Positions 24,730 to 33,623 of a DNA stretch of 41,773 bases are shown piece after piece. The notes beneath the pieces are model-generated. The model ran no database searches and had not been told where the DNA came from. It saw only the letters and a program-made list of their open reading frames with translations. The stretch comes from Bryobacterales bacterium (GTDB lineage Bacteria > Acidobacteriota > Terriglobia > Bryobacterales > Bryobacteraceae). Where the stretch lies: positions 1 through 41,773 of the forward strand of contig JADZCI010000046.1 of the NCBI GenBank assembly GCA_020851655.1, given 5' to 3'. Both the position numbers and the translations under genes were made by a program. Numbering within the stretch: the first letter of the stretch is position 1; every line of letters begins with the position of its first letter.

Positions 24730-26127
24730 ATGACTCGGGATGAATTTGACCGATTTCAGCGAAAGTATCCGCATCCGCATGTGCGGACATTTGAACGGCC
24801 GCATTGGACGCGCCGCCATTTCTTGCAACTGGCAGGCGCGGGCGTGACGGCCTCCTGGCTGGCGCAACCAGCGCAGGCGTCGCCGGTTATCACCCAGGGT
24901 GAAGCCGGCATGATCGGCAGGGCCAGGAACACGATCTTCATCCTGCTGGCCGGAGCGCCGAGTCACGTGGACACTTTCGATTACAAGAAAGGACCCGACA
25001 CGCCGGAAGACCTGCTCAAGCCCGAAAGTTTCAACGGCATACTGTGGCCGGCGGGCTTGATGCCGAAGTTGGCCCAGGCGCTGCCGGATATCGCCATCAT
25101 CCGGTCGATGCGGGCGTGGGCGCTGGTGCATGGCCTGGCGCAGACCTGGGCTCAGATTGGCAGAAACCCGGCCGCGGTGCTGGGCTCGATTGCTCCCAAC
25201 ATCGGTAGCATTGTAGCGATCGAGAAGGAAGCCGAGCGGCTGCCTGGGCAGGTCTTTCCCACATTCCTGGCGCTGAACAGCGCAAGCGCCGCCGGTCCCG
25301 GATATCTCCCGAGCCAGTATTCTCCGTTCCGGGTTGTGCCCGCGCAAGCCGGGTTGAGCGACACCACCGCTCCCGATGATGCCACCGGCGCGGGACGGTT
25401 CGCGCAGCGTGTCGCGTTGTTGGATCAACTGGATGGCGGCCTGCGCAAGAACTCTCCCTACGGCCGGTCCATGGAGGACATGGACGCCTTCTACCGCGCT
25501 GCTCGTGGGATGACCTACAACCCCGCGGTGGGTTCGGCATTCTCGTTCACCGCGGCCGAGAGCGACGCCTACGGCGGAACGTCATTCGGCAACGCGTGCC
25601 TGGTGGCCCGCAAGGTTCTGGCCGCCGGCCAGGGAACACGTTTCGTGCAGATCACGCTCGGAGGCTGGGACCATCACCAGCAGATTTACGCCGAGACCAA
25701 CCTGCCGCGCATGACGCGGATGCTGGACGACGGCTTGTCGCAACTGCTGGCGGAATTGAAATCCTCCGGCTTGCTCAATGAAACGCTGGTCGTGATGGCG
25801 GGTGAGTTCGGCCGGACCACCGGCGCGCTCAGCGCGGCGGCGGGAAGAGATCACTGGCTGCAACAATTCGCCATGCTCGCCGGCGCCGGGGTCACGGGCG
25901 GCAGGATCATTGGTTCCACCACCGAAACGGGCCTTGAAACGGTGGACTACGGCTGGTCGCGCGATCGGGAAATACGGCCGGAAGACATCGAGGCCACAAT
26001 CTATTCCGCGATGGGCATCAACTGGACAACGGTCCGCTATGACGATCCGTTCGGCCGCGGGTTCTTTTACGTTCCCTATTCCGACGCGGACGTATACGGC
26101 CCGGTGAACGAGTTGTGGAACGCGTAA
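24730..26127 (+). CDS. DUF1501 family Tat-exported protein
   Basis: This encodes 465 residues from ATG 24730. The upstream in-frame start at 24634 gives a basic stretch without homology and is not used. The signal WTRRHFLQLAGAGVTASWLA is of the twin-arginine type, placed about 25 residues in, as is common in this family. The DUF1501 core resembles the alkaline-phosphatase/sulfatase fold: RNTIFILLAGAPSHVDTFDY (first metal region), FVQITLGGWDHHQQIY (Asp/His), VVMAGEFGRTTG and GRDHWLQQFAMLAGAGV (Asp/His). These could hold one or two metals, but no activity is established for the family. In Planctomycetes and Acidobacteriota such genes usually follow a DUF1549/DUF1553 cytochrome-like gene; here it stands alone. 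It is convergent with the amidohydrolase gene, one base between stop codons. Confidence 0.9.
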   Translation: MTRDEFDRFQRKYPHPHVRTFERPHWTRRHFLQLAGAGVTASWLAQPAQASPVITQGEAGMIGRARNTIFILLAGAPSHVDTFDYKKGPDTPEDLLKPESFNGILWPAGLMPKLAQALPDIAIIRSMRAWALVHGLAQTWAQIGRNPAAVLGSIAPNIGSIVAIEKEAERLPGQVFPTFLALNSASAAGPGYLPSQYSPFRVVPAQAGLSDTTAPDDATGAGRFAQRVALLDQLDGGLRKNSPYGRSMEDMDAFYRAARGMTYNPAVGSAFSFTAAESDAYGGTSFGNACLVARKVLAAGQGTRFVQITLGGWDHHQQIYAETNLPRMTRMLDDGLSQLLAELKSSGLLNETLVVMAGEFGRTTGALSAAAGRDHWLQQFAMLAGAGVTGGRIIGSTTETGLETVDYGWSRDREIRPEDIEATIYSAMGINWTTVRYDDPFGRGFFYVPYSDADVYGPVNELWNA

Positions 26128-26128
26128 T

Positions 26129-27751
26129 TTACGGCCTGGTGTAGATCACCTTGCCGTTAAACACGGTGACATCGGCCCGCGTCTTGTGGATCGCTCCCGG
26201 CGGAATCTTGAAGAGATCCTGCGACAGGACCACCATATCGGCCAGGTACCCTGCGCGGATCTGCCCCTTGATGCCTTCTTCAAACGAGGCGTAGGCTGCA
26301 CTGGCTGTGTAGGCGCGCAAGGCGGTTTCGAGTGACACCCGCTGCTCGGGCAGCCAGCCTCCGGCAGGCCTCCCGTCCCGGGTGCGGCGGTTGACCGCAT
26401 TGTGGATTCCGCGGAACGGATCGACGCTGATCACCGCGGGCCAATCGCTGGAAAAGATGAGCCGCGCGCCGGCCTTCTCCAGTGACCGCCAGGCGAAAGA
26501 ATAGGGCAAACGCTCCGGCCCGATGGCGCGGCTCCACACTTCAAGCGTGTCCGGGTCGGCGTGGACCGGCATCATGGATGCCAGGACTCCGAGCTGGCCA
26601 AACCTCGAAATGTCGGCTGGCTGTATCGTCTCAATGTGCTCGATGCGCGGACGGGAAACGGCGGGAACCGCTTCATAAGCATCCAAGGCGGTGCGCACCG
26701 CCAGGTCGCCGATGGCGTGCGTGTAAATCTGCCAGCCCTCGGCGGCGCAAGCCCGGACCGTATCAATGAAGTCTGCCCGGGTCCGCGACAGGGACCCGGC
26801 CGTGTCCTTTGCGTCCGCATAGGGAGAGATCATCGCCGCTGTATGCGATTCGATCACGCCGTCCAGCACGAACTTGACGGCGGCGACGCGGAACACGGGT
26901 CCCGTGTACCGGCCCCGCAAGTCGCGAAACGGTTCACACGTCTTTTCCATGGACAGCGCCATCGAAACCCGAACGGTCAGCCGGCGCCGGGTGAGCAGAT
27001 CCTGATAAACGGAGATCTGCTCACGGCCCCCACTCGCATTCTGGATGCTCGTGATCCCGAGCGAAGCGGCAAGTTGTAGCCCTTCCTCGAGAGCCGCGAT
27101 CCGTTGCTCCCTGGTGTATGGCGGAATCCAGCGTGTGATCAGACGCTGGCCTCCCTCGCGGAAGATGCCGGTCGGTTCTCCCGTCTCCGGGTCCTTGTCG
27201 AACCCGCCGAAACCTGTGAACGGCGTATCTTTGTTGACCCCTGCCATCTCGATTGCCTTGCTGTTGGCCCAACCAGTGTGGCCATCGTAGGCCGACAGAA
27301 AAGCCGGACGGCCGGGGACCACAGCATCCAGGTCCTGTCGCGCCGGCAGCCGCTTGCCGGGGAAACACATGTATTCCCATCCGCCGCCCTGAACCCAGGG
27401 AGCATCCGGATGCGTTTTGGCCCAATCGCGAATCCTGGCCTGAATCGATTCCAGCGTGCAGGCGCCGGTCAGGTCGACTTCCCCCAGCCCGAGGCTGCCG
27501 CTTAGGAAATGAATGTGCGAATCGTTGATGCCGGGAATCACCAGGCGGCCATTGGCGTCGAGGATCTGCGTTGCGGGTCCCACCAGGCCCTTCGTCGCGG
27601 CATTGCTTCCGGTCCGGACAATCTTGCCGTCTCGCATGGCTACGGACTGCGTCCACGGTTGGCCCGGGTTCGCCGTCCACACGCGCGCGTTGGTGAGAAC
27701 CAGGTCGGCGGCGGGTTCCGCCAGAAGCAGCAGAAAGGCCAAAACGACCAT
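26129..27751 (-). CDS. secreted amidohydrolase (YtcJ-like, amidohydrolase family 3)
   Basis: This encodes 540 residues, with a short hydrophobic N-terminus (MVVLAFLLLLAEPAA) consistent with a signal peptide. Metal-binding motifs of the family are in order: HIH in INDSHIHFLSG (H79, H81), a Lys in VKFVLDGVIES, the His of IYTHAIGDLAVR, the His of RIEHIETIQPAD and the Asp of LIFSSDWPAV. The N- and C-terminal strands (LVLTNARVWTANPG and ADVTVFNGKVIYTRP) build the small beta-sandwich. Substrates in this family range widely (amides, exoenzyme-type metabolites), so none is assigned. It is divergent from gatB with only 19 bases between start codons, meaning that promoter elements must overlap coding sequence. 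Confidence 0.92.
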   Translation of the reverse strand: MVVLAFLLLLAEPAADLVLTNARVWTANPGQPWTQSVAMRDGKIVRTGSNAATKGLVGPATQILDANGRLVIPGINDSHIHFLSGSLGLGEVDLTGACTLESIQARIRDWAKTHPDAPWVQGGGWEYMCFPGKRLPARQDLDAVVPGRPAFLSAYDGHTGWANSKAIEMAGVNKDTPFTGFGGFDKDPETGEPTGIFREGGQRLITRWIPPYTREQRIAALEEGLQLAASLGITSIQNASGGREQISVYQDLLTRRRLTVRVSMALSMEKTCEPFRDLRGRYTGPVFRVAAVKFVLDGVIESHTAAMISPYADAKDTAGSLSRTRADFIDTVRACAAEGWQIYTHAIGDLAVRTALDAYEAVPAVSRPRIEHIETIQPADISRFGQLGVLASMMPVHADPDTLEVWSRAIGPERLPYSFAWRSLEKAGARLIFSSDWPAVISVDPFRGIHNAVNRRTRDGRPAGGWLPEQRVSLETALRAYTASAAYASFEEGIKGQIRAGYLADMVVLSQDLFKIPPGAIHKTRADVTVFNGKVIYTRP

Positions 27752-27756
27752 GGTTC

Positions 27757-27774
27757 TACAATGTTAGATTATGG
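27757..27774. promoter_or_regulatory. -10-like words in the 19-base divergent gap before gatB
   Basis: TACAAT (27757-27762) points right toward gatB, and ATTATG (27769-27774), which reads CATAAT on the minus strand, points left toward the amidohydrolase; each matches five of six -10 positions. No convincing -35 word is found at 16-18 bases for either. If the rightward one is used, gatB mRNA would begin at about its ATG. Confidence 0.3.
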
Positions 27775-29249
27775 CGACAACAACCGCCCCGCTGGCTACG
27801 CCGGAGATGATTGCCAGGTATGAACCGGTGATCGGTTTGGAGGTTCACTGCCAGCTTCAGACCAACACGAAGATCTTTTGCCGGTGCCCAACAAGCTTCG
27901 GCGCGGCGCCGAACACCAACGTGTGCCCGGTCTGCCTTGGGCTGCCCGGCGCACTGCCTGTGTTGAACCAGCACGCGGTGGAACTCGCCATTCAAGCGGC
28001 GCTGGCGTTGAATTGCCAGGTCCGGCGGAAGTCGATCTTCGCCCGCAAAAACTACTTCTATCCCGACCTTCCCAAGGGTTATCAAATCTCGCAGTACGAT
28101 CGTCCGCTGGCCGAACACGGGTGGCTGGAAGTCACCGTCGAGGGCGTGAAGAAGCGAATCGGCGTCACGCGCGTTCACATGGAAGACGATGCCGGCAAGA
28201 GCATCCACGACGGCTTCAAAGATTCCGGCGTGTACTCCTACGTCGACCTGAACCGCTGCGGCACACCGCTGATCGAGATTGTCAGCGAGCCGGACATCCG
28301 CGGCTCCGAAGAAGCCTATCAGTACATGACCGAGATCAAGCAGGTGCTGCAATTCGCCGGGGTTTCAACGTGTGACATGGAGAAGGGGCACCTGCGGTGC
28401 GACGCCAACGTCAGCGTCCGTCTCAAAGGAGCTGAGAAGTTCGGGACCAAGGCCGAAGTCAAGAACCTGAACTCGTTCCGGTTTATGAAACAGGCGCTCG
28501 ACTACGAGATTGCGCGCCAGGTCGCCTTGATCGAGGGTGGAGGGCGCGTCACGCAGGAGACCCGCCTTTGGAACACCGAACTGGGCGAGACCGTCGGCAT
28601 GCGGAGTAAAGAAGCGGCCCACGACTACCGCTATTTTCCGGAGCCGGACCTGGTTCCTCTCGAAATCAGCGAGGCATGGCTCGGCCGGGTGAAGGCGGCC
28701 ATGCCCGAACTTCCCGCCGCCCGCCGGGCGCGCTTTGTGGAATCCTACGGCTTGCGCGACTATGACGCGCAAGTGCTCACTCTCAGCCGCGCCATTAGCG
28801 ACTATTACGAACGCGTCGCGCAGACGTCAGGAGACCCGAAACTCGCCGCCAATTGGGTCGCCGGCGAGTTGCCGGGCTTGCTCAAGGCGGATGGCAAGGA
28901 GATCGAGGAGTCGCCGGTACCGGCGGAAAAGCTGGGTGAGTTGGTTGGTCTAATTGCGAAAGGCGAACTGACCGGCAAACTGGCCAAGGAGATCCTGCCC
29001 AAGATGTATGCGACCGGCGACTCCGCCAAGACCATCATGGAGCGCGAGGGTCTGAAGGCGATGAGCGATACCGGCGAACTGGAGAAGATCATCGACAGCG
29101 TCATCGCGGCGAATCCCAAACAGGTCGAGCAATACCGGGGCGGTAAGACCGCCGTCATGGCGTTTTTTGTAGGCCAGGTGATGAAGGCGACGCGGGGGCA
29201 GGCCAATCCGGCAACCGCCACCGGGATTCTGGCCAGGAAACTGGCTTAG
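27771..29249 (+). CDS. gatB: aspartyl/glutamyl-tRNA amidotransferase subunit B
   Basis: This encodes 492 residues, typical for GatB, which with GatA and GatC converts misacylated Glu-tRNA(Gln) or Asp-tRNA(Asn) to the amide forms. The diagnostic opening YEPVIGLEVHCQLQTNTKIF is present. Two Cys pairs, CRC and CPVC (in NTNVCPVCLGLPGALPVLN), match the zinc-binding region. Family words DLPKGYQISQYDRPL, VHMEDDAGKSIH, VDLNRCGTPLIEIVSEPDI and KEAAHDYRYFPEPDLVPL follow. The C-terminal YqeY-like helical tail that contacts tRNA runs to the end (MKATRGQANPATATGILARK). ATG 27771 has no ribosome-binding site and may be near-leaderless; ATG 27807 is a less likely alternative. gatA and gatC are not in the window. 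Confidence 0.97.
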   Translation: MATTTAPLATPEMIARYEPVIGLEVHCQLQTNTKIFCRCPTSFGAAPNTNVCPVCLGLPGALPVLNQHAVELAIQAALALNCQVRRKSIFARKNYFYPDLPKGYQISQYDRPLAEHGWLEVTVEGVKKRIGVTRVHMEDDAGKSIHDGFKDSGVYSYVDLNRCGTPLIEIVSEPDIRGSEEAYQYMTEIKQVLQFAGVSTCDMEKGHLRCDANVSVRLKGAEKFGTKAEVKNLNSFRFMKQALDYEIARQVALIEGGGRVTQETRLWNTELGETVGMRSKEAAHDYRYFPEPDLVPLEISEAWLGRVKAAMPELPAARRARFVESYGLRDYDAQVLTLSRAISDYYERVAQTSGDPKLAANWVAGELPGLLKADGKEIEESPVPAEKLGELVGLIAKGELTGKLAKEILPKMYATGDSAKTIMEREGLKAMSDTGELEKIIDSVIAANPKQVEQYRGGKTAVMAFFVGQVMKATRGQANPATATGILARKLA

Positions 29250-29270
29250 GCGCTGGTTGGATCTTCGAGA

Positions 29271-30350
29271 ATGACCCACGCCGCCACCCTGATCACGTTC
29301 TGCCTTGTCCTCGCCGGAATGGCTAATGCCCAGCCCGCGGCGAGACGCAAGCCGGTCCCACTGGACCGGATGAAGGCCATCTATGAGGAGGTCAAGACAC
29401 CGTACAAGTACGGCATTGTGGTTGAGCCTCCAGCGGGTAAGAAGGTCGACTGCCCCACCGTCTTCCGCCATGGCGCCAAGTGGTACATGATCTATGTCCT
29501 GCTCGAAAACGCTCCCGCCGAAGGCTACACCACACAACTGGCGGAGAGCGACGACCTGCTGCATTGGAAGACGCTGGGGACGGCATTGGACCGGGGTGGC
29601 GCGGGCGCGTGGGACCACGCCAACTCCGGCGGAGGCATCGCCTTGTTCGATACCCGTTGGAACGGCGGCAACGCGCTCCAGACTTTTCAGGACCGCTACT
29701 GGCTGTCGTATCTCGGAGGGAAAGAGTACGGCTATGAGAAAACGCCGCTCTGGATTGGGCTGGCATCCACCGCCGATCCTTCCAACCCGGGTTCGTGGCA
29801 AAAGCTACCGTTGCCGGTGATGAAAACGACCGATGCCGATGCGCGCGCGGGAATGGAAACCGTGACGCTCTACAAGAGCTACATCTTTCGCGACCAATCC
29901 CGGTCTCTCGGCGCGCCCTTTGTCATGTTCTACAACGCCAAGGGAACCAGCGAGCAGATCTACACGGCCATTTCTTCGGACCTCAGAACGTGGAAGCGGT
30001 ACGGCAGCGGACCGGCGGTGGAAAACCTTCCCGCGGACGGCTCCAACCGCGGCGTCATCAGCGGTGACCCGCAGGTTGTGCGCATGGACGGACTGTGGGT
30101 GATGTTCTACTTTGGAGCGTTCTGGAAACCGGGAGCGTTCGATACGTTCGCCGCTTCCTATGACCTGGCGCATTGGACAAAGTGGACGGGCGAGGACCTG
30201 ATCAAGCCCTCCGAGCCCTTTGATGCGACCTTCGCGCACAAGCCCTGGCTGCTCAAACACGATGGCGTTGTGTATCACTACTACTGTTCCGTCGGCGGAA
30301 AGAACCAGCATCGCGCCATCGCGTTGGCCACATCAAAGCCGGTGAAATAA
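29271..30350 (+). CDS. secreted five-bladed propeller glycosidase-like protein
   Basis: This encodes 359 residues with a signal peptide (LITFCLVLAGMANAQ). The body looks like the five-bladed beta-propeller of GH43/GH32/GH130-type enzymes: a DCPTVFRHGAKWYMIYV blade start, ESDDLLHWKTLG, WDHANSGGGIALFD, TLYKSYIFRDQSRSLGAPFV, SSDLRTWKRYGSGP, SGDPQVVRMDGLWVMFYFG and FAHKPWLLKHDGVVYHYYCS. Recurrent S-D-L-x-x-W repeats mark blade edges. Acidic residues near the propeller centre (D in DCPT, D in GDPQV, E in MET) are plausible catalytic residues, but I cannot place it in a numbered GH family. It lies 21 bases after gatB, so it may be read through from that transcript, yet the functions are unrelated. 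It is convergent with the ABC ATPase gene, 12 bases between stops. Confidence 0.75.
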   Translation: MTHAATLITFCLVLAGMANAQPAARRKPVPLDRMKAIYEEVKTPYKYGIVVEPPAGKKVDCPTVFRHGAKWYMIYVLLENAPAEGYTTQLAESDDLLHWKTLGTALDRGGAGAWDHANSGGGIALFDTRWNGGNALQTFQDRYWLSYLGGKEYGYEKTPLWIGLASTADPSNPGSWQKLPLPVMKTTDADARAGMETVTLYKSYIFRDQSRSLGAPFVMFYNAKGTSEQIYTAISSDLRTWKRYGSGPAVENLPADGSNRGVISGDPQVVRMDGLWVMFYFGAFWKPGAFDTFAASYDLAHWTKWTGEDLIKPSEPFDATFAHKPWLLKHDGVVYHYYCSVGGKNQHRAIALATSKPVK

Positions 30351-30362
30351 ACTCCAGAGGAC

Positions 30363-31145
30363 CTACCAGAGATGGTAGTAGCCGTCCCGCTGAGCGAGTT
30401 GGACCCGCAGTCCAAAAACTTCGGCCAGAGCCGGTTCGGTCAGCACCTGCCCCTTGGGACCGTCCAGCACAATACGTCCCTCGCGCATGACAATCACGCG
30501 TTCAATCTCCGGAATGATGTCGGCAACGTGGTGGGTCACCAGCAGCAAGGTCAGCCCTGCCCGCGACAACTTTCGCATCACTTCGCGCAGCTCGTGTTGG
30601 GCGTGAAGATCCAGGCTGTTGGAGGGCTCATCAAACAGGAGCGCCTTGGGGTCGTGAACCAGCGCCCGGGCGATGAGGATGCGGCGCGCCTCGCCCGACG
30701 ACATCTCCGAGACGGGGCGCTCAGCGAGGTGCGGCGCTTCGAGCGTTTCGAGCAAAGCGAGCGCCCGCTCCCGCATTACCTGCGTGACCTCGTGCCAGGG
30801 CCAAACGCCGATACTTGAAAAGAACCCGGAGAGCACCGCCTCCAGCCCGGTGAAGTCGCGGGTGCAGGTCGCCATCAGGTCGTTGGTGACAATGGCCAGC
30901 AGCTTTCGCAGGCCGTCCACATGCCACGTTTCCTGGCCGAAAATAGCGACGCGCGGGTTCTCGCGCGCCAGTGGATAGAGTTCGCGGGTCAGCAGCTTGA
31001 TGAAGGTCGATTTGCCGCACCCATTCGGCCCCAGAAGCGCGACGTGCTCCCCTTGCCCGATGCGCAGGGCGAAATCCCGAAGCACGAGCCGGCCGCCACG
31101 CATGACCGAGACACGCTCCATATCGAGGAACAGCGGCGGGCTCAA
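30363..31145 (-). CDS. stand-alone ABC ATPase (YlmA/ModF-like)
   Basis: This encodes 260 residues of a single ABC ATP-binding domain. Walker A is GPNGCGKST (about 38-46), the Q-loop is near FGQETW, the signature is MSSGEARRILIARAL, Walker B is ALLFDEPSNSLD and the H-loop is LLVTHHVADI. The LTRELYPLARENPRVAIFGQ region resembles the YlmA/ModF type of ATPases. No membrane component is next to it; a lone modA-like gene at 36806 is on the other strand. Its ATG overlaps the stop of the upstream secreted alpha/beta hydrolase by four bases (ATGA), so the two are coupled. The transporter or other complex it energises is unknown. Confidence 0.9.
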   Translation of the reverse strand: MSPPLFLDMERVSVMRGGRLVLRDFALRIGQGEHVALLGPNGCGKSTFIKLLTRELYPLARENPRVAIFGQETWHVDGLRKLLAIVTNDLMATCTRDFTGLEAVLSGFFSSIGVWPWHEVTQVMRERALALLETLEAPHLAERPVSEMSSGEARRILIARALVHDPKALLFDEPSNSLDLHAQHELREVMRKLSRAGLTLLLVTHHVADIIPEIERVIVMREGRIVLDGPKGQVLTEPALAEVFGLRVQLAQRDGYYHLW

Positions 31146-33214
31146 GGCCGCTCCGGCAGGGTCGCGGGGGTTTCAAACAAGTCCGCGCCAAAAATCGGGC
31201 GCACTACCGAATTCACGTCGGGAGGCGGAACGCCGGCCGGACTCTGAAGGAATAGAATCGCCTGCTGGAGCGTGGCAATCGACACGAACAGCGATTGCGG
31301 CGGTCCCAAAGGAACCAGGTAACTGTGCGGGTCGTCCAGCATCGAAGGCACGGCGGCCTTGGCGAGGTCGGCGCGGTAGAGCGTCGACTGTTCACGCAGA
31401 TTCGCGGCGCGAATCAGCGCGCTGGTGGACGGGTTCGGTACGGTCTTGTCACCCAATGCGAACTGAAACAGGACGCGCTTGATGGGACTTCCCGGTAAAG
31501 TGGCCTGCTTCAGATAAGGCGCGAGAAAGGTGGGAGTAGCCAGCGCCGAGAGCCATTCTGAGCGTTCAAAAAAGTCCTGGAGTTGCGCGGCGCCCGGCAA
31601 CGTCCTGATCCGGACCGCTTCCCAGGGAAAAGGCATATCGTCGTCGAAATCGGCGCCTTGGTTCAACAGTGATGGTTGCCGGTTCGAAACGGCGGCGACT
31701 CCGAAAACTGGGTGGAACACAGGGCTCCAGCGAAATGTGTCCACTTCGGCGCCGGGGGGTACGTTGAGTACAGCCGAACCAATGGACGGCGCGGTGGCGG
31801 CAAGTAGCGTTCCCAAGGCGCCTCCCAGCGATTGACCGAGCAGGCTGATGCGCGTCGAATCCAAGTCGGCGCCGCCGTCGCCGTCCAAGTCCATCCCAGC
31901 CTGAATCGCGCGGACGAGTTGCATCCAGTCGATCACGGTCTGCCGCGCGCAGTCTCGAAATCCGGTTGGCTGCCCGGGACCCAACACCACGCACCCTTCA
32001 GCTGAACCGATCCGCCCGTCCCCGTCGATGTCGAGCCCGCGGCCCGGTGAGGGAACTTCGATCGTGGTTCCATCGGTCATCGAGAACCGCACCGTCGTCC
32101 GCGGTCCGTAACCGTGGCCGAACGTGGAGGCGGCGGCGACGGCGAAACCGGAGCCCGCAGCCAGCGCCACAAAAGACGGTTCACCCCACTGGCTGTCATT
32201 GAACCCGTGCAGCGCCAGCAGGACTGGATATCCGTTGGCCGGCTTTGCGGTTTGAGGAAGCCAGACATGAAACGGGAGGTCCAGGGCTTCGGCTGGCGTT
32301 GTGAGGGCCGTTCCTGTGGGCGCCAGCGGAATCGTCAAACCAGCGTTCAGAAAGCGGGGCGTACGGATTGTGCCGAAAGCGACTCTGCCCACACCGTTCT
32401 GGCTCAGAATCAAGCCGGGAAGCGGCAGCACGAAATCGTCAAATCGCGAGGCGCCGGTCTGTTGATGTATGGTCAGCCTGCCCAGCTTGGCCAGATCGAT
32501 CACCGCATTGGCTTCCGGCCGGCGGAAGTCCGGTGAGATGCCTTCGATGGCCGTCCGGGCCTGCTCGAACCAGGCTGACGTGCTGAGGGTTGTATACAGG
32601 CTGGCGCCCGCGACGCGGTAGCGGCTCAACGCTCCCACACGCCGGGAAAGAATGGCGCAGTAATCGCCCCCCACCTGCCGGTCGAGGCAAGCCTGGAAGC
32701 CTTCGTCGCGTTCCACAGGATCTCCCCGCACGTCGCGTACGCCCGTGGTCACCACTATGAGATAGCGCCGCGAGCCTTCGAGAATCGCGTCGGGCTTTGC
32801 CGTGACCGTGTAGGTTGCCGGGTCGTAGATCACCTGGTTGATGGGAATCACGCGGCCTTCCGGCTCCAAGGCGAACCGGCCCGGCACGCGCTGATCCGCG
32901 TAGACGAAGAAGATCCCGTCGCGAAGAGTATCCGGGTTGATGGGGCCGCTGAAGCGGACGGTGAGCCGCGTATTCGGGTTGAACCCATCGAGCAGATTGA
33001 GCTGGCGAATCTCAGCGCAATCGCTGGGGGCGGCCGTGCAATCCGGCGCCGGCAGGTTGACGCGCACGCCGGTTCGCTGCCGTTCGTCGGCCACCGTTAG
33101 AAGGTCACTCGGAAAAGGTCCGACGCCGGGCCGGTAGGGATTGAATTCGACCCGGACTCCAGCGGCGTGAAGCGCGAAGCCGGTCAGGAGGACAAGTGAA
33201 ATGCGACGGTACAT
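31142..33214 (-). CDS. large secreted alpha/beta hydrolase with EF-hand-like loops
   Basis: This encodes 690 residues with a signal peptide (ISLVLLTGFALHAAG). The N-terminal half (about 20-300) is beta-rich and includes an Ig-like segment of the type seen before secreted esterases (NTRLTVRFSGPINPDTLRDG). The C-terminal half is an alpha/beta hydrolase: oxyanion region YPVLLALHGFNDSQWG and nucleophile elbow LLGQSLGGALG, so Ser is the likely nucleophile, with a candidate His in DDPHSYLVPLG near the end. Two calcium-loop-like repeats, DIDGDGRIGSAEG and DLDGDGGADLDST, lie between. It is probably an extracellular lipase or esterase. The gene starts 27 bases after hspR in the same direction and its stop overlaps the ABC ATPase start by four bases. 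No clear ribosome-binding site is visible. Confidence 0.85.
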   Translation of the reverse strand: MYRRISLVLLTGFALHAAGVRVEFNPYRPGVGPFPSDLLTVADERQRTGVRVNLPAPDCTAAPSDCAEIRQLNLLDGFNPNTRLTVRFSGPINPDTLRDGIFFVYADQRVPGRFALEPEGRVIPINQVIYDPATYTVTAKPDAILEGSRRYLIVVTTGVRDVRGDPVERDEGFQACLDRQVGGDYCAILSRRVGALSRYRVAGASLYTTLSTSAWFEQARTAIEGISPDFRRPEANAVIDLAKLGRLTIHQQTGASRFDDFVLPLPGLILSQNGVGRVAFGTIRTPRFLNAGLTIPLAPTGTALTTPAEALDLPFHVWLPQTAKPANGYPVLLALHGFNDSQWGEPSFVALAAGSGFAVAAASTFGHGYGPRTTVRFSMTDGTTIEVPSPGRGLDIDGDGRIGSAEGCVVLGPGQPTGFRDCARQTVIDWMQLVRAIQAGMDLDGDGGADLDSTRISLLGQSLGGALGTLLAATAPSIGSAVLNVPPGAEVDTFRWSPVFHPVFGVAAVSNRQPSLLNQGADFDDDMPFPWEAVRIRTLPGAAQLQDFFERSEWLSALATPTFLAPYLKQATLPGSPIKRVLFQFALGDKTVPNPSTSALIRAANLREQSTLYRADLAKAAVPSMLDDPHSYLVPLGPPQSLFVSIATLQQAILFLQSPAGVPPPDVNSVVRPIFGADLFETPATLPERP

Positions 33215-33241
33215 CTCAATGTATGAAGGTACCGCCGAACA

Positions 33242-33619
33242 CTACGCGGATGTGGGCTTGCGTGCCACCCTGACGAGCGCGTTGCGGGGCGCCTCGCCGT
33301 GCGGTTGCATGTGGTGGGCGATTTCCTGGTTCAACATCTTCACAAAGCGGTCGATTTCATTTTGCATCGCCGACATCTTCTCGCGCATGTTGAGGATGAT
33401 TTCCACGCCCGCGAGATTCACCCCTAACTCGCGTGTCAATTGCAGAATGACCTCGAGACGCTCCAGGTCGTCATCGGTATATAGGCGGGTGTTTCCTTCG
33501 CTGCGAGATGGCTTGAGCAGCCCCTCGCGCTCGTAGAGGCGCAGCGTTTGAGGGTGCAACTGGTAGCGCTCGGCCACCGCGGAGATCATGTATGCCGCTC
33601 TCGATCTTGCCTTGGCCAT
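33242..33619 (-). CDS. hspR: MerR-family heat-shock repressor HspR
   Basis: This encodes 125 residues. The MerR-type winged helix is AYMISAVAERYQLHPQTLRL followed by YEREGLLKPSRSEGNTRLYT, and a helical dimerisation segment extends to about 105. Its place directly after dnaJ (four bases apart) and third after dnaK, with length and HTH sequence typical of HspR, supports the name. In Streptomyces and Helicobacter, HspR represses dnaK operons by binding the HAIR inverted repeat and needs DnaK as corepressor. I see no convincing HAIR motif before dnaK here (best 21-base window, 36829-36849, matches 8 of 14 conserved positions). ATG 33619 has GCGAG a few bases upstream. There is no clear Cys or metal site, as expected for HspR. 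Confidence 0.9.
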   Translation of the reverse strand: MAKARSRAAYMISAVAERYQLHPQTLRLYEREGLLKPSRSEGNTRLYTDDDLERLEVILQLTRELGVNLAGVEIILNMREKMSAMQNEIDRFVKMLNQEIAHHMQPHGEAPRNALVRVARKPTSA

Positions 33620-33623
33620 CTCG

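Noticed and set aside
33207..33234. An inverted repeat CGGTAC/GTACCG around the start codon of the secreted hydrolase
   Set aside because: Only six bases per arm with a 16-base loop, within chance expectation, although its position recalls the repeat at 18278.
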